Source: Tilletiaria anomala UBC 951 (taxonomy: Eukaryota > Basidiomycota > Exobasidiomycetes > Georgefischeriales > Tilletiariaceae). Taken from it: a stretch of DNA of 64,000 bases. Both the position numbers and the translations under genes were made by a program. Below the pieces are notes generated by a model. The model ran no database searches and was not told the origin of the DNA. It saw nothing but the letters and a program-made list of their open reading frames with translations. How positions within the stretch are numbered: the stretch's first letter is position 1; each line of letters opens with the position of its first letter. Location of the stretch: positions 62,001 to 126,000 of the forward strand of contig NW_013546988.1 of NCBI RefSeq assembly GCF_000711695.1, read 5' to 3'. Of the stretch, positions 32,715 to 50,199 are shown piece after piece.

Positions 32715-34873
32715 CTAAAGCTCTCCGGCACACTCTCCCTGCACGTCTAGCACGCTGGATGCGAAAGGAGGGCCCAGGGTGCCCGAATGCTTCTCCCGTA
32801 GACCTCCCGGCGTGACCCTGTCGCGCTCTACAATCTGTTCGCGTCCTTAGGGCTCGGATGTCGCGCCTGCACCCAATCTAGCTCCACCCGCAATGCTCGA
32901 CACGGAAGCCTGGCCTACGTGCAAGGGTACTGTACACGCAGACCGCACTTCTGAAAGCCGAGGAGGCAGAGAAAGGCCAATTGCGGGTTGTGTGGCTTGG
33001 GACCCAAGGGGGTGGAGCCGACGGCAGAAGGCAGGAGGTAGGAGACAGGTGCGGTATGGATGCCTTTCGTGGTAGAGTGTCTGGCAGCGATGCCGAGTTC
33101 GTCCTTCCTACTACTCGAGCGCAGGAGCTGTGAGGTCCGTGGTGCACATCAGGGCGGGGCTGTATGCTGGCCGGGAGGTTGGTCGATGCGGTGACGAAGA
33201 GCCTTGCCGCTGTATGATCCATCATCCCGTCATGGTTAATGATCCTTGGCTGATGAGAGGGCGATGAGCGATGGACTGGCCCAGTCACAGCAAGCGATTG
33301 CGATGTGAAGCTGGCGCAGCAGGTGTGCCAGCCAACAGGGGGAAAAGAAAAAAAGAAAAAGAAAGAAAAAGGGAATCTGGACGCATCTCCAGCTGGGGCT
33401 ATGTTGGATAGAAGAGGAGCGCGAAACCCGGGCATGAGACGAGTGTGCAGTTAATGCTGCTGCAGGCGTCACCGCACGAGTCTGTGGTGATCATCCAAAC
33501 ACATGTGACAGAACGAACTATACAGGTCAAGTGCCTGGTTGGCAACAGTGAGGCGGGCTCCCACCGAACTTCGCTGACATCGAAATCGGTTCGTAACCAG
33601 AAGATGGGTCCTGGTCCCCTGGAGCATGCCCCATAGATGCCGAGAAGGAGGCACCCACTCACATACATACACAGACATATCCCTTTGTTGGTTCATCGCG
33701 TTCAGCTGTCGTACACAGAAACCTCTTGGCCGCAACTGCCCCACCCATCGCTCATCGGCGTCATCGCGCTCGGCGACGGGCCGGGGAGATGGAGGGATTC
33801 ATTCAATTCGTGCAGCAGTACACGGATCTCTGGCCGCTCGTTCGATCCACTTCACTCCTGCCTTTGATTCGAGACGCCCCTATTTGCGGGTTGGACCTTT
33901 CCCAATATCCCTTCCCCCCTCTCTCCGGCGCTCAAGCAGAACACGCACATGGGCAACCCTAATCATAGGACAACCCATACCTGCTGGGAAAGAAGAACAA
34001 GAATCGCTCCATTTCATCAAGCGGCATTCGGGTAGCTCACTCGTACATACAAAGCGCTTGTACATCGACGAGGATGTACGTACGTTGTAAAGCGCGATCA
34101 AACGTCATGTACGCCCGCAGGGCCCGCCCTGGAGCGCCATTTTGGAGCGCGAAACCGGAACCTGGGCTGCGTCAGTCAAATCAGTCGCTAGTGGTCGAGT
34201 GTTTGTTCCAAGACTACATCATCGTGAGGAGAGAGGGACAGGTGGGAAGTGAGAGAGAGAGGGAGGACGAGTACACGTTCACGCATGTGTGCGTGCGTGC
34301 GTCCATTCTCTATCCGTCCATCATCAACCCAGCCAGTCTCAGGCGCGACAGAGCGTTGGCCGAGGGCGAGCCTTGCAGAGGCGTCCGATGTGCGGAGCTG
34401 TTGGCGATGCACTGCGATGTGGCGGTGATGACAGGGGGCGCAGCACTGTGCTTGGCGGCGGTGATGACGGCAGTAATCGATAGTCATGATGATGATGAGG
34501 TACGTGATCCTTGGCGGACAGCGGACGGCGTACGACGGGTGAAAGCGGTGTGTGTATGTATTCAGGGAGCTGCGAACAAGATCGGATCGTGGAAGCTCTC
34601 AAGCGAAAAAAGAGAATACGCGCGGCCAAGCGCACAGCCGGTCGGTTCCGCCTCCGATCGTTGAGCGACGTTCCAACAGCATAGCCAAAAGAAGAAAAAC
34701 AGATGTGGTGGTGGACATGAAACTGAGGAAGGAAGAGTGTGCTGTGGGGTCGTTCTTGTCATCGCAGAGAAAAGCAGGACAATGGCATGGGCGGGGCAGG
34801 AGACAAAAGCTGCACCTGCTCGCCCGCTCGTGACCCCCTTTCCTGCCATTGCTGCGCTATCGTGCCTTGCTGA
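32715..34873. other. Gene-free interval upstream of the Kre9/Knh1-like gene
   Basis: 2.2 kb holding the promoter of the gene at 32714 and the 3' flank of RHO1. It contains a 39-base purine-only run at 33337-33375 and a purine-rich patch near 34230-34270. Several open frames exist, but none shows a recognisable domain or splice pattern. Confidence 0.4.
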
Positions 34874-39371
<4,498 letters not shown>

Positions 39372-42300
39372 ATGGTTTCCGACAAGAGACTAACAGAACA
39401 TCGGCGGCCCCGTCGGCGTCCTCTTGACCACCCCGCTTGGCAGGCTCGCCAAGCCAACCAGGGCGGTGGTGGTAGCTCGGCAAATCCAGGTGGCCAGGGG
39501 TCTACGACCCGCTCGCCAGCTACCGGCGCGAGTACTGACACGCGTAGCTCAATACAGACCGATGCAGTAGGTGGTGGCGCCTCGACGAAAGGGACTGCGA
39601 CAACCACCGGTCCAAGGACCGGGGCGTCGACCAGCCCTGCTGCCGCCACCGCCTCCTCGTCGTCTACAGCGACAGCGCATGGCGTAGCAGGGAGTCCTAA
39701 CCCAGGATCTGGTGACGATAGTGCTGCGGGAGGCTCGGCGAACGGCATCCTGACAGACCCGTCGAGCTACCGCAACACGTCCCGCATCGTCCTATCTCAT
39801 CTCGGAGGTGGCGGCCAGCTTATCTACACAATGCCTATCAGCATCAACCACCAGACGCTGAACCTGCAGGTAGACACCGGCTCTTCGGACCTCTGGGTGG
39901 CGAGCACTGGCTGCCGGTCCGACTCCTGCTCGAGCACATCGTCGTCGAAAGTCCAGCTTTTCGACTCGCGCGACGCACCCAACCTTAACATTCGCTTCGA
40001 CATTCAGTACGTCCAGGGCGGCGTGTCCGGCTCGATCGTCACATCTAACGTGCTCGTACCGGGCACGGACCTTACGCTGGTACGGCAGGCGCTCGGCTCG
40101 GCGAGCACGGTCACCAACGAGCCGCTCGGCGCGGGCAACTTTACCGGCATCGTCGGCCTCGGCCTGCCGCTCGCAAGCGAGCTGCAGCGCCTGCTGTATG
40201 ACAACACCGGCAACTCAAACCCGGGAAACGACGTCTCGGACGCCTCGTCCACCGGCAGCATTCTCACGGGCATCTGGTCCGGCCGCCCACTCGGCGCGCG
40301 CTACATTGGCGTTGGCCTGCAGCGCCTGCCCTCCGAGGGCGGAGTAGGTGACAGCACGCTGACGATCAGCTCGCTCGACCCGACGTACGCGACCAACATG
40401 AGCCAGCTAACATTCGACAAGGTGCCCTCGACCCCCGCGAGCGGCAGCGACTCGGGAGACGGCTCCTCGTCCAGATCCATATCGTCGGCGGCGCACTGGC
40501 GCACCTACCTCACGCAGATGACCATCGACGTCGGCGGCAACACAGTCCCGCTCTCACTCGGAGGGTCGATGGGCACGCAGTACCCGCTCGCCACCTTCTC
40601 GACCGGCACGCCCTTCTCACTTGCGCCGACCAGCGTACTGAATCAGGTGTATGGGGCGTACGGCTACCAGCCCGGCTCTGACGGGGGGTACTACGTCCCG
40701 TGCGACCTGATGATGAACTTTACACTCTATCTAGGCACAAGCAGTGTTCAGGTCCCCATCCACCCGCTCGACGCCAATATCCACCAGACCAGCGGCGACC
40801 CGAACTACTGCTTTGGCGGCTTCCAGGCCATCGACCAGGGAGTCGTCGGCGGCGTGCAGAAGCTCGGCGCAGATTTTGTCATCGGCGCACCTTTGTGAGT
40901 TGCCGCTCCCTTCCGGCGGCCTGTGCTGCTGCGAAAAGGTTCAAAGGAAGAGTGAACAAAGAAGAAATCTTGACTTCTTTGTTTATTTGTTTGTTTGCAC
41001 CTTGCTGACCGCGCGTTGTGCTCCCCTTTTCGATCTTTTGTTTGTTGATCTTGCGACACAGCATGCGGAGCGTGTTCAGCGTGTTCAGCTGCGACGATCT
41101 TGTCCATAAGCCGACAAACGAGACCAGCGACATCTGCGATCCACAAATCGGCATCCGGCCGCTTATCACTGACCCCAAATTTGCTCGGGACCAATTCGTG
41201 AGCTGACTTTTTTGCTCTTTGCCATCTCCGCCCCACACGCTGACGATATTTCCTTTTCACGACGTGACACAGTACCAAGTCCGCGTGCTCAAGCAGTCTC
41301 TTGGCGCAGACCCTGTCTCCACAACAGCCAACCCCAGCGGACTCACTTCGGGGCTGCAGGCACTGATTGGCGTGCTGAGTGGCATCGCGGGCATCGCCGG
41401 GATCATGGTCCTCGTTGTCCTGTACCTGAAGCGGCAGCGCAAGAAGCGCCACGCGCTCGCTATAGCCTCGGGTGCCGAGAAGGAAGGCACGAGCCGCTCG
41501 CCGAGCCTCGACGAGGCGGCCATCTGGTCCGATGCGCAGCTTGCCAAGGCGCGCGAAGTGCACCGCATGCACGGCGTCTTTGATGAGGACGACGTGATGC
41601 ATGCGCACAACCAGGGTGGCCTCGCAGCTGCGCAGCGCGCCGACTTTGGCGCCAACAGTACCGGGCATGGCGTTGGCGGCAGCAGCAGCCTCGGCGTCCT
41701 CTCTGCGTCGACGCCGTACCAGGACGCTCGACGCATCAAGCAGGCGTACCTCAACCGTCATCCATCTTTCGAGCTCAAGTCGCGGGACGAGCAGGCGCAG
41801 ATCCTCTCCGCGCTGTCACAGCAGGATGGACAATCGGCGCATGAATTCGAGTCGATGACGGAGGAAGAGGACAACGCTGTCGCTGTTGCAGCAGGCGCTC
41901 TTGCTGCTGGTGGTGGTGGAGTAGCGATGTCAACTGCTCTTCCGCAAGTGGCAGAGAAGGAGATGCCGCAGCCGCAACCGCCATTGGCAGAGGCGAGCTC
42001 CAACTACGCGCATTCGTCACACATGACTAACCCCTCAGGCGGCTCGTCAGCTTACCTGCTCGGCACGCCGCAGTTCGAGGCGGAGCCTGTGCCTGCTCAT
42101 CGACAACATGAGCCACAGCAGGGGTCCAGCGAGGCCTTCCAGCCAGAGCAGCATCAACAGCAACAAGAAGCCCCTGCCCCTGCACTTGTTCCTGCCGTCG
42201 CAGCGGCGGAACGTCAAGACTACCGGTCGGAGCCTGAAGCGACGCCGTATCGCGACTACCCATACGCGCAACAGCGGCCTCCACGGGCGCCATCCAACTT

Positions 42301-42577
42301 CCACTTCCAGTCGCAGCACGAGACTCGCGAGCAAAACAACCAGTATCCACACGAGACGACTGCCTTCCTCGCTCCCGCGCATCGCGCCTACCCGCCGCAA
42401 CAGCCTCTATGGGCCGGAAACAGCGAGCCGATGCAAAGCTACCCGCACCAGCACGCTAACTTCGGCTTCCTGGCGCCTGCAGCGGAGGTCCGCATGCAGC
42501 CTACTTTCCACCATGGCGCCAGCCCCACGGCGACGCCGCAGCGTTCGACGGACGACTTGGATCCGCACGCAGTTTGA
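39372..42577 (+). CDS. Membrane-anchored pepsin-like protein, predicted inactive
   Basis: Protein of about 987 residues from exons 39372-40894, 41062-41197 and 41273-42577. After a disordered Gly/Ser/Thr-rich N terminus, a pepsin fold starts near residue 140. The first lobe keeps LQVDTGSSDLWVAS (Asp at about 168) and a flap Tyr in IQYVQGGVSG. In the second lobe the expected D-T-G-[ST] reads LATFSTGTPFSLAPTS, so the second catalytic Asp is a Ser (codon TCG at 40599-40601). The end of the fold, DFVIGAPFMRSVFSVF, joins correctly across intron 1. A TM segment (LIGVLSGIAGIAGIMVLVVLY) near residue 580 is followed by KRQRKKR and a Gln/Pro/Ala-rich tail of about 380 residues. No N-terminal signal peptide is evident at this ATG, so a missing 5' exon is possible. 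Confidence 0.82.
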
Positions 42578-43212
42578 GAAAAGGTTGAGCGCGACCTAAG
42601 CGCCTCTTTAGTAGTTCTAGTCATCCCCCCTTTTTTACCTTCTGCTTCGACTTGACCGCGGATCGAACGTTGACACAGCAACGGACCTTTATTCGGCGAT
42701 CGCCTCGCCAGCTTTGCGCTCCCCGTCTTGCATCCATCCGTTCACTGCCACGATGGCAACCCACAGCCTCACAAGGCTACCGACTATCCTTCAACTGCAA
42801 ATATCTGCTCAACACTTTCGCCCGCCCTACCGCGCTGCATTTATTCCGTCCTTGTCCTCCAAGAAAAAAGACATTATTTGTCTACTCTTTCCACTCCCTC
42901 CAAGTTACTGCATTTGTTCTCCTGCCTCCAGTCCCGCGCCGTTGTGTGGCATGTATCCGTATATACATCCGGTCTCTGTACCATACCAGGGTCTTTGCAT
43001 GCAATTTGACATACCGTTTCATTCTGTTCCCCTGGGTGTGTTGGATATATATGAGGCCGAGTTGGCTGCGTATGCCCAAAGGACATTGCTCAGGTTGATG
43101 TATGTCGTCAATGATTAAGAATACAGAATTGGGTTGGTTTCGTTTCAGAGGGAAGGGGAAGGGGAAGGGGGCGTCCTGGACCCGCGGACCCTTAACTATG
43201 TAGAAAAGCCTT
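42578..43212. other. Convergent 3' flanks with a G-run motif
   Basis: 635 bases between the stop of the protease-like gene and that of the MAPKK gene. Apart from the four-run G tract at 43150-43171, I see nothing beyond pyrimidine-rich flank. Confidence 0.4.
43150..43171 (+). other. Potential G-quadruplex motif
   Basis: Four G runs (3, 4, 4 and 5 G) separated by AA loops, a canonical intramolecular G4 pattern in DNA. It lies about 40 bases beyond the MAPKK stop; since that gene is on the minus strand, its transcript would carry the C-rich complement. Confidence 0.5.
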
Positions 43213-44992
43213 TCAGTCCAGTTGCTGGACCCATGCGACGACATCGTACGTGGACTGTTCGCTCTGCTTGATGTACGCGTGCGATAGCAGATCTTTCGGG
43301 GACGGTCTCGCCTCGGGGTCCTTAAGCAGGCATTTCGCCGAAAAGTCGTGCATGAGTTTCGAGAAGTCGGGCCAATCAGGTAGCTTGGGCGACGGCTCGT
43401 TGACAATATGCTGCAGTAGATCGAGAATACTCATCTGCGCGTTGCTGCCTTCAAGTGTGACACCTCCTTTGCTTCGTCGCCTGCGCGCGCGCTCCTTGGC
43501 CGACTCGATCTCCGCATGCGGCGTCGGGCGCGTAGGCGACAGCGTGCCCTTTAGTTCATCTGGAACCTCGTCCACATCCTCGTCTTCTGCTGAGAAGGGG
43601 AAGCGACCCAGCGCTAGCTCGATGAATGTCACCCCTAGCGACCACACGTCGGATTTGACGCTGTACTGGTCCCCTTGGATCCGCTCAGGCTATGGTGCGA
43701 TCGAATAAGAGACATCAACTCTTGCTGCAGATGAGCGCACGGCCTTGCATTCTATTACTACTCACACTCATGTAGGTGCTTGTCCCGACGAAAGTATCCG
43801 CGATGCTGTTGATGAGTTCACCAGAGACGCCGAAATCGCATATTTTGATCTGGCCTTGGCTGTTGACCAATATGTTGCTCGGTTTGACATCTGTGGAGGC
43901 ACAAGAAGAGGTAAGAGTGGGTACAATGGCGGAGGACGACATGACTCGTGACGTGGTCAAAGCTGACCTCGGTGAATGATCCTATGTACGTCATACAGGT
44001 ACGTGAGGCCATGTACGACTGTGACTGCGACCTGTCCGCAGACTTCTGGTGGTATTGGTCCCCATCGCTTGTAGACTGTATCTAGCGACCTGGGAAAAAG
44101 TAAAACACGACGGAAACAAAGCAGGGTTAGTTTGGGCCAGCCCTCTCCTTGATCCCTTCCGAGTTCGGGAGAGACATGCTGGTGGGTTGCCAATACTTAC
44201 TTTTTGTCCATGAACTCCATGCACATGCAGATATGCGGTTCGCTGAGGTAGGCGCCGTAAAAGCTGACAATGAATTTGGAGTTGCATTCATGCAAGATCT
44301 GCAATTCCCGCAGAATCTGCTTGCGAACTGTCGGTTTCGCATCGATGAACACCACCTTCTTTGCCATCACCTTGCCGCTTTTTTCGTGCAGAACCTATCG
44401 AGGTTGGGGGAGGCGAGTCGCGATAAGACGTGACCATGAAAGAGAGGACGGCCAGGCGGCTCACCTTAGTCACAGTCCCACCATTCCCTGCTCCTAATTC
44501 CGACAAGAACTTGAGGTCCTCGTTCCGTAGGTCCAACTTCACTTCTCCATTCTTTCCACTCAACTCCAGACTGGCGAGCTGTTCGCTGAGCTTGTTGTGG
44601 TAATTTGCTCCACTTCCCGGAAGAGTGAAGGCGGTGCTGGTTGCAGTCGAGCCGGCTGCGCTGTAGGCGGTGGAGAGGCCCGTCAGCGAGCCGATGGACG
44701 ACGCGGTGACCCCGCCGCCACCAACTCTACTTCCTGCTGTGGCGCTTCCCGCCGTGAGGCCATTTGTCTGTCCTCGTACAGTCGCGTTCGTCGACTCGGA
44801 CAGGCGCGAGCTCGAAGCGTCCGACGGCGCAGCGGACGAGAGGCTGCTAGCCAGTGAAGACGATGGGCCGGCCGATGAGTCCCCCGCGGAGGAGGTCAGT
44901 GATGGCGTAGGGATGGCCAGCGGCGATTCGGACAATTGAAGGCCCTTGAAGTTGCGCTTCTTGCGAATAGAGGCGTTGCTGAGGGCGGACAT
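43213..44992 (-). CDS. Ste7/Fuz7-type MAP kinase kinase
   Basis: Dual-specificity kinase of the mating/morphogenesis MAPK cascade. Exons 44992-44465, 44394-44201, 44089-43968, 43890-43766 and 43689-43213, 481 residues. The N terminus has [11 protein letters not shown], the basic-hydrophobic MAPK-docking stretch seen in Ste7/Byr1-like MEKs, followed by about 120 Ser/Thr/Gly-rich residues. Kinase landmarks are [18 protein letters not shown] (ATP lysine), [18 protein letters not shown] with activation-loop residues SIADT, TYMSPERIQG, and DVWSLGV. An acidic then Arg-rich insertion follows GRFPF, as in fungal MEKs. The start ATG at 44992 is chosen because the docking motif follows within ten residues. 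Assignment to the Ste7/Fuz7 branch rather than Mkk1 or Pbs2 rests on that motif and SIADT. Confidence 0.9.
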
Positions 44993-47347
44993 GGCTGCAA
45001 ACTGGGTCCTTGCCTGTACTCTTGCCCTGTTCTGAGCTTCCCGCCTCAAACCTCCGCCGAGAAAGAAAGGGGCAGCCTCTGAATATAGCGCTTTCGTGCC
45101 GGCCCACGCTGTGGACGCCTTCTGTAGAGCACTTGAAGCAGAACCGAGGCTAATGAGTTTTCAAAGCCGGCGTGTCGACCCACGTGCCTGCGATTGTAGT
45201 TGTACACCTGGGGCGTGTTAGCGTTGCTTGCTCACCGCTCTCAGCGCAGGCGTGCGCTTGTGTGCCTCACTGCCTTTGGAGCTGTGAAAAACACAGCCTG
45301 TACTGCAAATGCTAGCGGCTAAGCCATGTACATGCTACCTTGTCAATGAGGAGAGTCTTGTTGGTAGCCCACGAGTCTTCGAAGAGCATGGCGATGGATC
45401 ATAGGAGGTCACACTGGAGGCGGCGGAGCATGTGTATCCATTTTGCACGTCTTGTTTCGACAGCGGCCGTCTCACTCGACACACCCGCGGAGCGGCCCCA
45501 TCGGGCTCGGGCGACACGCGCGGCACAATAGAGAATCAATAATATATATATTTATTAAACGAGAGACAGGCAGTGTACCTGTGTCCAGGCATCCAGAGCC
45601 TCCGTCGGGGTCGGAGAGTGCTATTGAATGCATATACGCTACTGCGGAGAGTGGGGTAAGAAGCTAACAAAGCCATGTCTAGCTACGTGTTCAAGTGCTT
45701 ATAGGTACCCAGCTAAGCTGGCGGGGCGTGGGTTAGGTACAAAGACTGTTGTGGGATCTACATTCATGTATCTACTACGTTGCGAGTGCGGCTCCCGCCT
45801 TTTCGCAGAAATGGTGAGCGGTGAGAGTTTGGTACCGAAGGAAGCCGAGGGGGGAGCAAACTTCAGTATTGAAGAACATGACTCCATCCCATTCTCCACT
45901 CCCAAGCTAGACGCCAACAGCAGACGGAGTGCAATGCTTACAGGTGCATGAGCAAGGTACAAGTCATAGAAAACAGACGCAGTAGCAAGTGAACATCTTC
46001 ACCTGAATGTTTCCAGCATTGCATCCTTTGCGGCAGATGCAACGCGCCAAAACAATCGTATACTTGAGTTTGTGTTTCAACATTTGAGCCGAAAAATGGC
46101 TTGCGGTCTGCAGGCAGCCGTATTGTTAATGCTATTGTTCCTATGCGAGGGGTTGAACCAGTCCTTGGCGGCATTTGCTCATTTCACACGCACGCGGTCC
46201 CAAACAAGCTACATCGCTGCGAATCATCGAAAACGCAGTATCGAAGGGAATACAACAGCAAGCCAGAGGGTTTACACGTTAAAAGCGCTACAATTGCCAG
46301 TATGAAAATTAACAAAATTGCATACAGTGAAAATCGTTTCAACTACAAAAGATTGAACAAAGATTGAAGGCATCAGAGCTTGGCCATCATACCTCCCCTC
46401 TGACATCCCCCCGCCGCTCCGAGAAGCATACGCAGGTCTTGTGTGAAACAAAAGAATGAAGAGAGGCTAGGTCATCGGAGGGCGACATCGACTCTCGAGA
46501 GAGAAGGGCCCATTGTCCTCGCTGCGTAAGGGTATGATGTAACAGAACCAAAGGTTTCATCGTCTGCCTTGAAAAATGTGGCTCAAAAGTTGAGCAAGCC
46601 AGACTCGGTAGAAAACTGTATGCACAGATTCTGCAGCTGTTGGTTGCAAAATTGAATAAAAGACAAGGAGTGAATGCAGTCAGCGATATTGTCCTGTTGG
46701 AGTGAAGCAAGGGGTGACTGCGCTGCAAGGCAGCTATGCAGGAGATACGCACAGTAAGGTCTTAGGGAAAGGAGGGAAAGAAGTTATCCATTGTAACTCG
46801 CGTATATATACCATGCCTCACCTGCGCGCCTCCACATGTCGCAAGGGAAAATTTCATAGCTGGAGCGGAAGAGATTTGGTTGCGGAACTGGGACAAGCGT
46901 TGGACATGGCGCTCACGTGACTGGAATGGACATAGGGGTTTATCCACGTGAATCATTTTCCCTTCCGTAGATGCGAACGGCGAAATAAACAAACCGGTAA
47001 GATCTTGCTAATCGGCCAATGGTGAAAGCCGCTTGAGATGATGGAGCATTATAACTGCAAACCCTTCCGAGTTTCAGCATCATTCCATTTGCACGTCGAA
47101 CCCCAAAGAGTCTTGAAGTTCCGGATGACTGCTTGCTGCTGATACAGAGTCACTGTGTCCGTTTGCATGTCAGCTTCGCGAATGCTGAGGTGAACATGCT
47201 ACATTATGCGTCATCCGAACAAACTGCGATTGGTCCTCGGCCACCCTGTGTCCCTCTCTCTTGTCAGTGGTCTTGGCTGCACAAAGCAACCGAGCAAAAC
47301 TCCCTGGGTCCTCTATCATTGATTCAGCGCTTGGCCCTTGTCTGGTG

Positions 47348-48182
47348 ATGTGCTCTGTGGTTCCAAACCAGGCGCGAGCCTTTATAATGCTCACCGAACC
47401 TTTTGCGTCTTCTCCCAGTTCCTTATCTCTGCCGTCTCCCAGTGCAGCCTTCGATTCGAATCAGACAAATGCGCGACCACATCTCGTCTGAACTCTTCGA
47501 GAAGACATCTTGTCATATGCAAGTGCTCTTGCAAAAAGCTGCTGCTGCTTCTGATCATCGCCATCATTGTCCTCATTCCCATGGGAATCATGTCGACGAT
47601 CGCCAATACCCAGAGCTATGCTGACTGCGCGGCTCACCACGGTCTCAGGAGAAACCTCGATTTGGACACAGCTTTTGACAATAACAACACCACCCTTGGT
47701 GAGACCAAGGGAAAGGTGCCGTACAGTGTCAAGCACAGCTACCGTGGCCGGTGCACAGACGCCGAGTACTGAGAAGCGACGCAAAGCCTGACGATGCTCC
47801 AAAAGGTTTGCACTTTTCCAGAAACAGCGGAATGTGCTGAATTTTCTAGAATTTACAGCTGGAATCTCGTTGTCGATCTCTTTTGCGTCTGCAACACGTC
47901 GCTTGGTTCGACGGCGACGCAGACGGCATCATCTGGCCGTTGAACACCTACCGCGCATTCTGCACGCTTAACTTCTGCATATTCCTTTCCCTGCTCGCCA
48001 CGTTCATCATACACGGGCCCTTCAGCTATCTCACGCTGCCCAGATCCGGTAGGCGCCTCACCGACTGGATTCCCGACCCGCGCCTGCCAATCTATGTCGC
48101 CAACGTCCATCGAGCCAACCACGGTTCCGACAGCGAGGCGTATGATCGACGCGGCTACTTGCAGGGGAGAAAAGTCGAGTAG
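47348..48182 (+). CDS. Possible small two-TM membrane protein
   Basis: Tentative model. A hydrophobic segment KKLLLLLIIAIIVLIPMGI (about 47536-47592) preceded by Ser/Pro-rich sequence, and a second one CTLNFCIFLSLLATFIIHG (47962-48018) followed by a C-rich-codon tail ending GYLQGRKVE, lie in nearby open frames. The most likely join is donor AAG|GTGCCG near 47717 to acceptor TTTACAG at 47859, in phase. Near 47495-47535 a frame change is needed to reach the ATG at 47348 or 47387, perhaps through a very short intron. No family recognised. It could also be two unrelated chance frames. Confidence 0.35.
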
Positions 48183-50187
48183 TTCTTCTGGGATTACAGC
48201 AGCGGAAAGAGCAGGGATATCATGTCTCTCTGAGACATGGCGGTAGCCATTTTTGAACGGAGAAATCTGTTTGGCGAGTTGTTTTTAGATGCTTCAATGT
48301 TTCCGCCGCAGTAGTTCACGACCTTGCTCGCTGCTACCCAGACTTCTTTGGTGTCTTTGCGTATACAATCGAATTTGGTTCCTCGTACATGCATATCTGA
48401 CCTGAAGACGGCTACTGCAGCAAAGGGGGCATCCTTATCATCTACGACGGCTTAGTGTTCCCAGTGCTCGCCTCCCGTCGCCACGAAAAAGGCGCCTTCA
48501 CGTCAAAGTGCAGCACCTGAGGGAACGGTACATGTGAAGATTTCCTGTGCTCCACCCGCTTCGCAGATGCACCGAGCTCCTGGGTCGCCACGTAACGGCT
48601 GAAGGTGTTGCTCATTTATACGCATGTTTGAATTCACGACGCAGTATTCGCTTGTGTGGTCGCGTTCTGTTACATCTTGCGGCAAGTCATTTTTCGCCCA
48701 TGGTCGGCGCCATTTGAAAACATGTGGGCGTTGTGTCTGCGTAAGAAAGACTAAGATGTGACTTACGTGTTACCGCTTTCCACGGCCGTGCCGTGCCTTT
48801 TACAACAAACGAGGCTGTTTTAGAGTGTTCTACTTCGCCGGCGGCATCATCAGATGTGTGTGCGCATGCAGCCCCGTGCCTCTTACCAGTCATAGTCTGC
48901 AAAGGACTGCCATCTGCCGCGATGCGCCGCCCTACGGCTCGATGACTCCCATGAGCATATCTACTACCCGATGATGAGCGTGAGTACAAGGAAGGGATAC
49001 CTCCGCACCGAAGCCTTGACGCCTTGACGCGCTCCCAGGGTGATGGAACTGGGGCATTTTGACGTTTCGACTAACGCATGTACCTCAATCGGAAGCGTGC
49101 TCGAACAGTGATGAAACGTCTTGGACATCATGTGTTAAGCTGTTAAGCTTTCAAGCTAATCTTCCCACCTCCGTATGGGCACATTTTTCTAAGACTTTGT
49201 TGGCTCATTCCACGTGACGTATCGTCGTACATGCTCTCTACCCGTACACCACAAGCAGACTGCAGGTGCTTCACACAACACTAACCGTTCTCGTTCTCAG
49301 ATATCTGTTCCGTGGCTTGACGCGAGCTCATATGTCAACGACGGCGACAGCAGGGAGTGACAGGACGCCAATTGGCACAGCGGTACGACTTCGCCGAGGT
49401 GGGCGGCTCATGACCAATGGCTCTGCAAACGACAGCTGAGCGTCGACAACCTCGGAGATGCGGCATACGTCCTCAACTTGGGCCATACAGCTCATGAGTA
49501 CATATTTGCAATGCACCACATAATGAATTATGCTGAAGGTGGCCCTCGAGTCGGGTACGAGTCAATGGGTATGCATTGTAGACGAAGCAGCCACAGTCTG
49601 GAGCCGCCGCCTGCCCAGAAACAGGAGATCCCGGCGGTCCGGCGATATCGCCAAGAGGAAGATGTCCGTTAGAAAACCACATCCAAGACACGGGTCGACG
49701 TTTTCAATTTCTTGAGTCCACTACAGGAAGCTGCGTGTCAACGGCGAGAGCAGCCCAATCATGGTTCGCTCATTTTCTACACTTCCTTGCTGCCCGCTCG
49801 GCCCCTTTTGTTCACTTGAGGCGCACTCCACGCCAAGCCGTCAAGGATGATAAAGCAGCCAAGCCCGGTGTGATTGTGAATGATTACATGCGATATAAAA
49901 CAGTAAAAAAGCGTTCTCGGAGAGGAAGTCTCAGACTGATGACGTCCTTCCCACTCCAGTCACCCTCCCAGCTATTGATCACGCACGTGGGAGGCTCGGA
50001 GGCTGGGCAGATGGCACTGCATCCGTTTATCCATGATCCAAGTCCTTTTTGAGTATGTACAAATGTGCGTTTCACAAGCATTGGAGCGTGGGCCGCCACC
50101 AGTCGAAGATCTTGGCGCTCGTGTCAGGTCAGGTACAGTGTACCCATGATATGTCCAACTTATCCATCTGGACTCGCTTAAGGTGGT

Positions 50188-50199
50188 GTATATATAAGG
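50188..50199 (+). promoter_or_regulatory. TATA box of the ENA ATPase gene
   Basis: The run TATATATAAGG starts at 50189, about 150 bases before the ATG at 50343 and on the same strand. Spacing and sequence fit a core promoter TATA element. Confidence 0.55.

Noticed and set aside
32095-32718. Plus-strand frame with a run of leucines resembling a membrane protein
   Set aside because: It is antisense to exon 1 of the Kre9/Knh1-like gene; the Leu run is the complement of a Ser/Asn/Lys-coding tract, and the real gene has splice support.
40805-41761. 318-codon minus-strand frame across the 3' part of the protease-like gene
   Set aside because: It overlaps exons and introns of a well-supported plus-strand gene, has no known domain, and GC-rich codon bias explains the open antisense frame.
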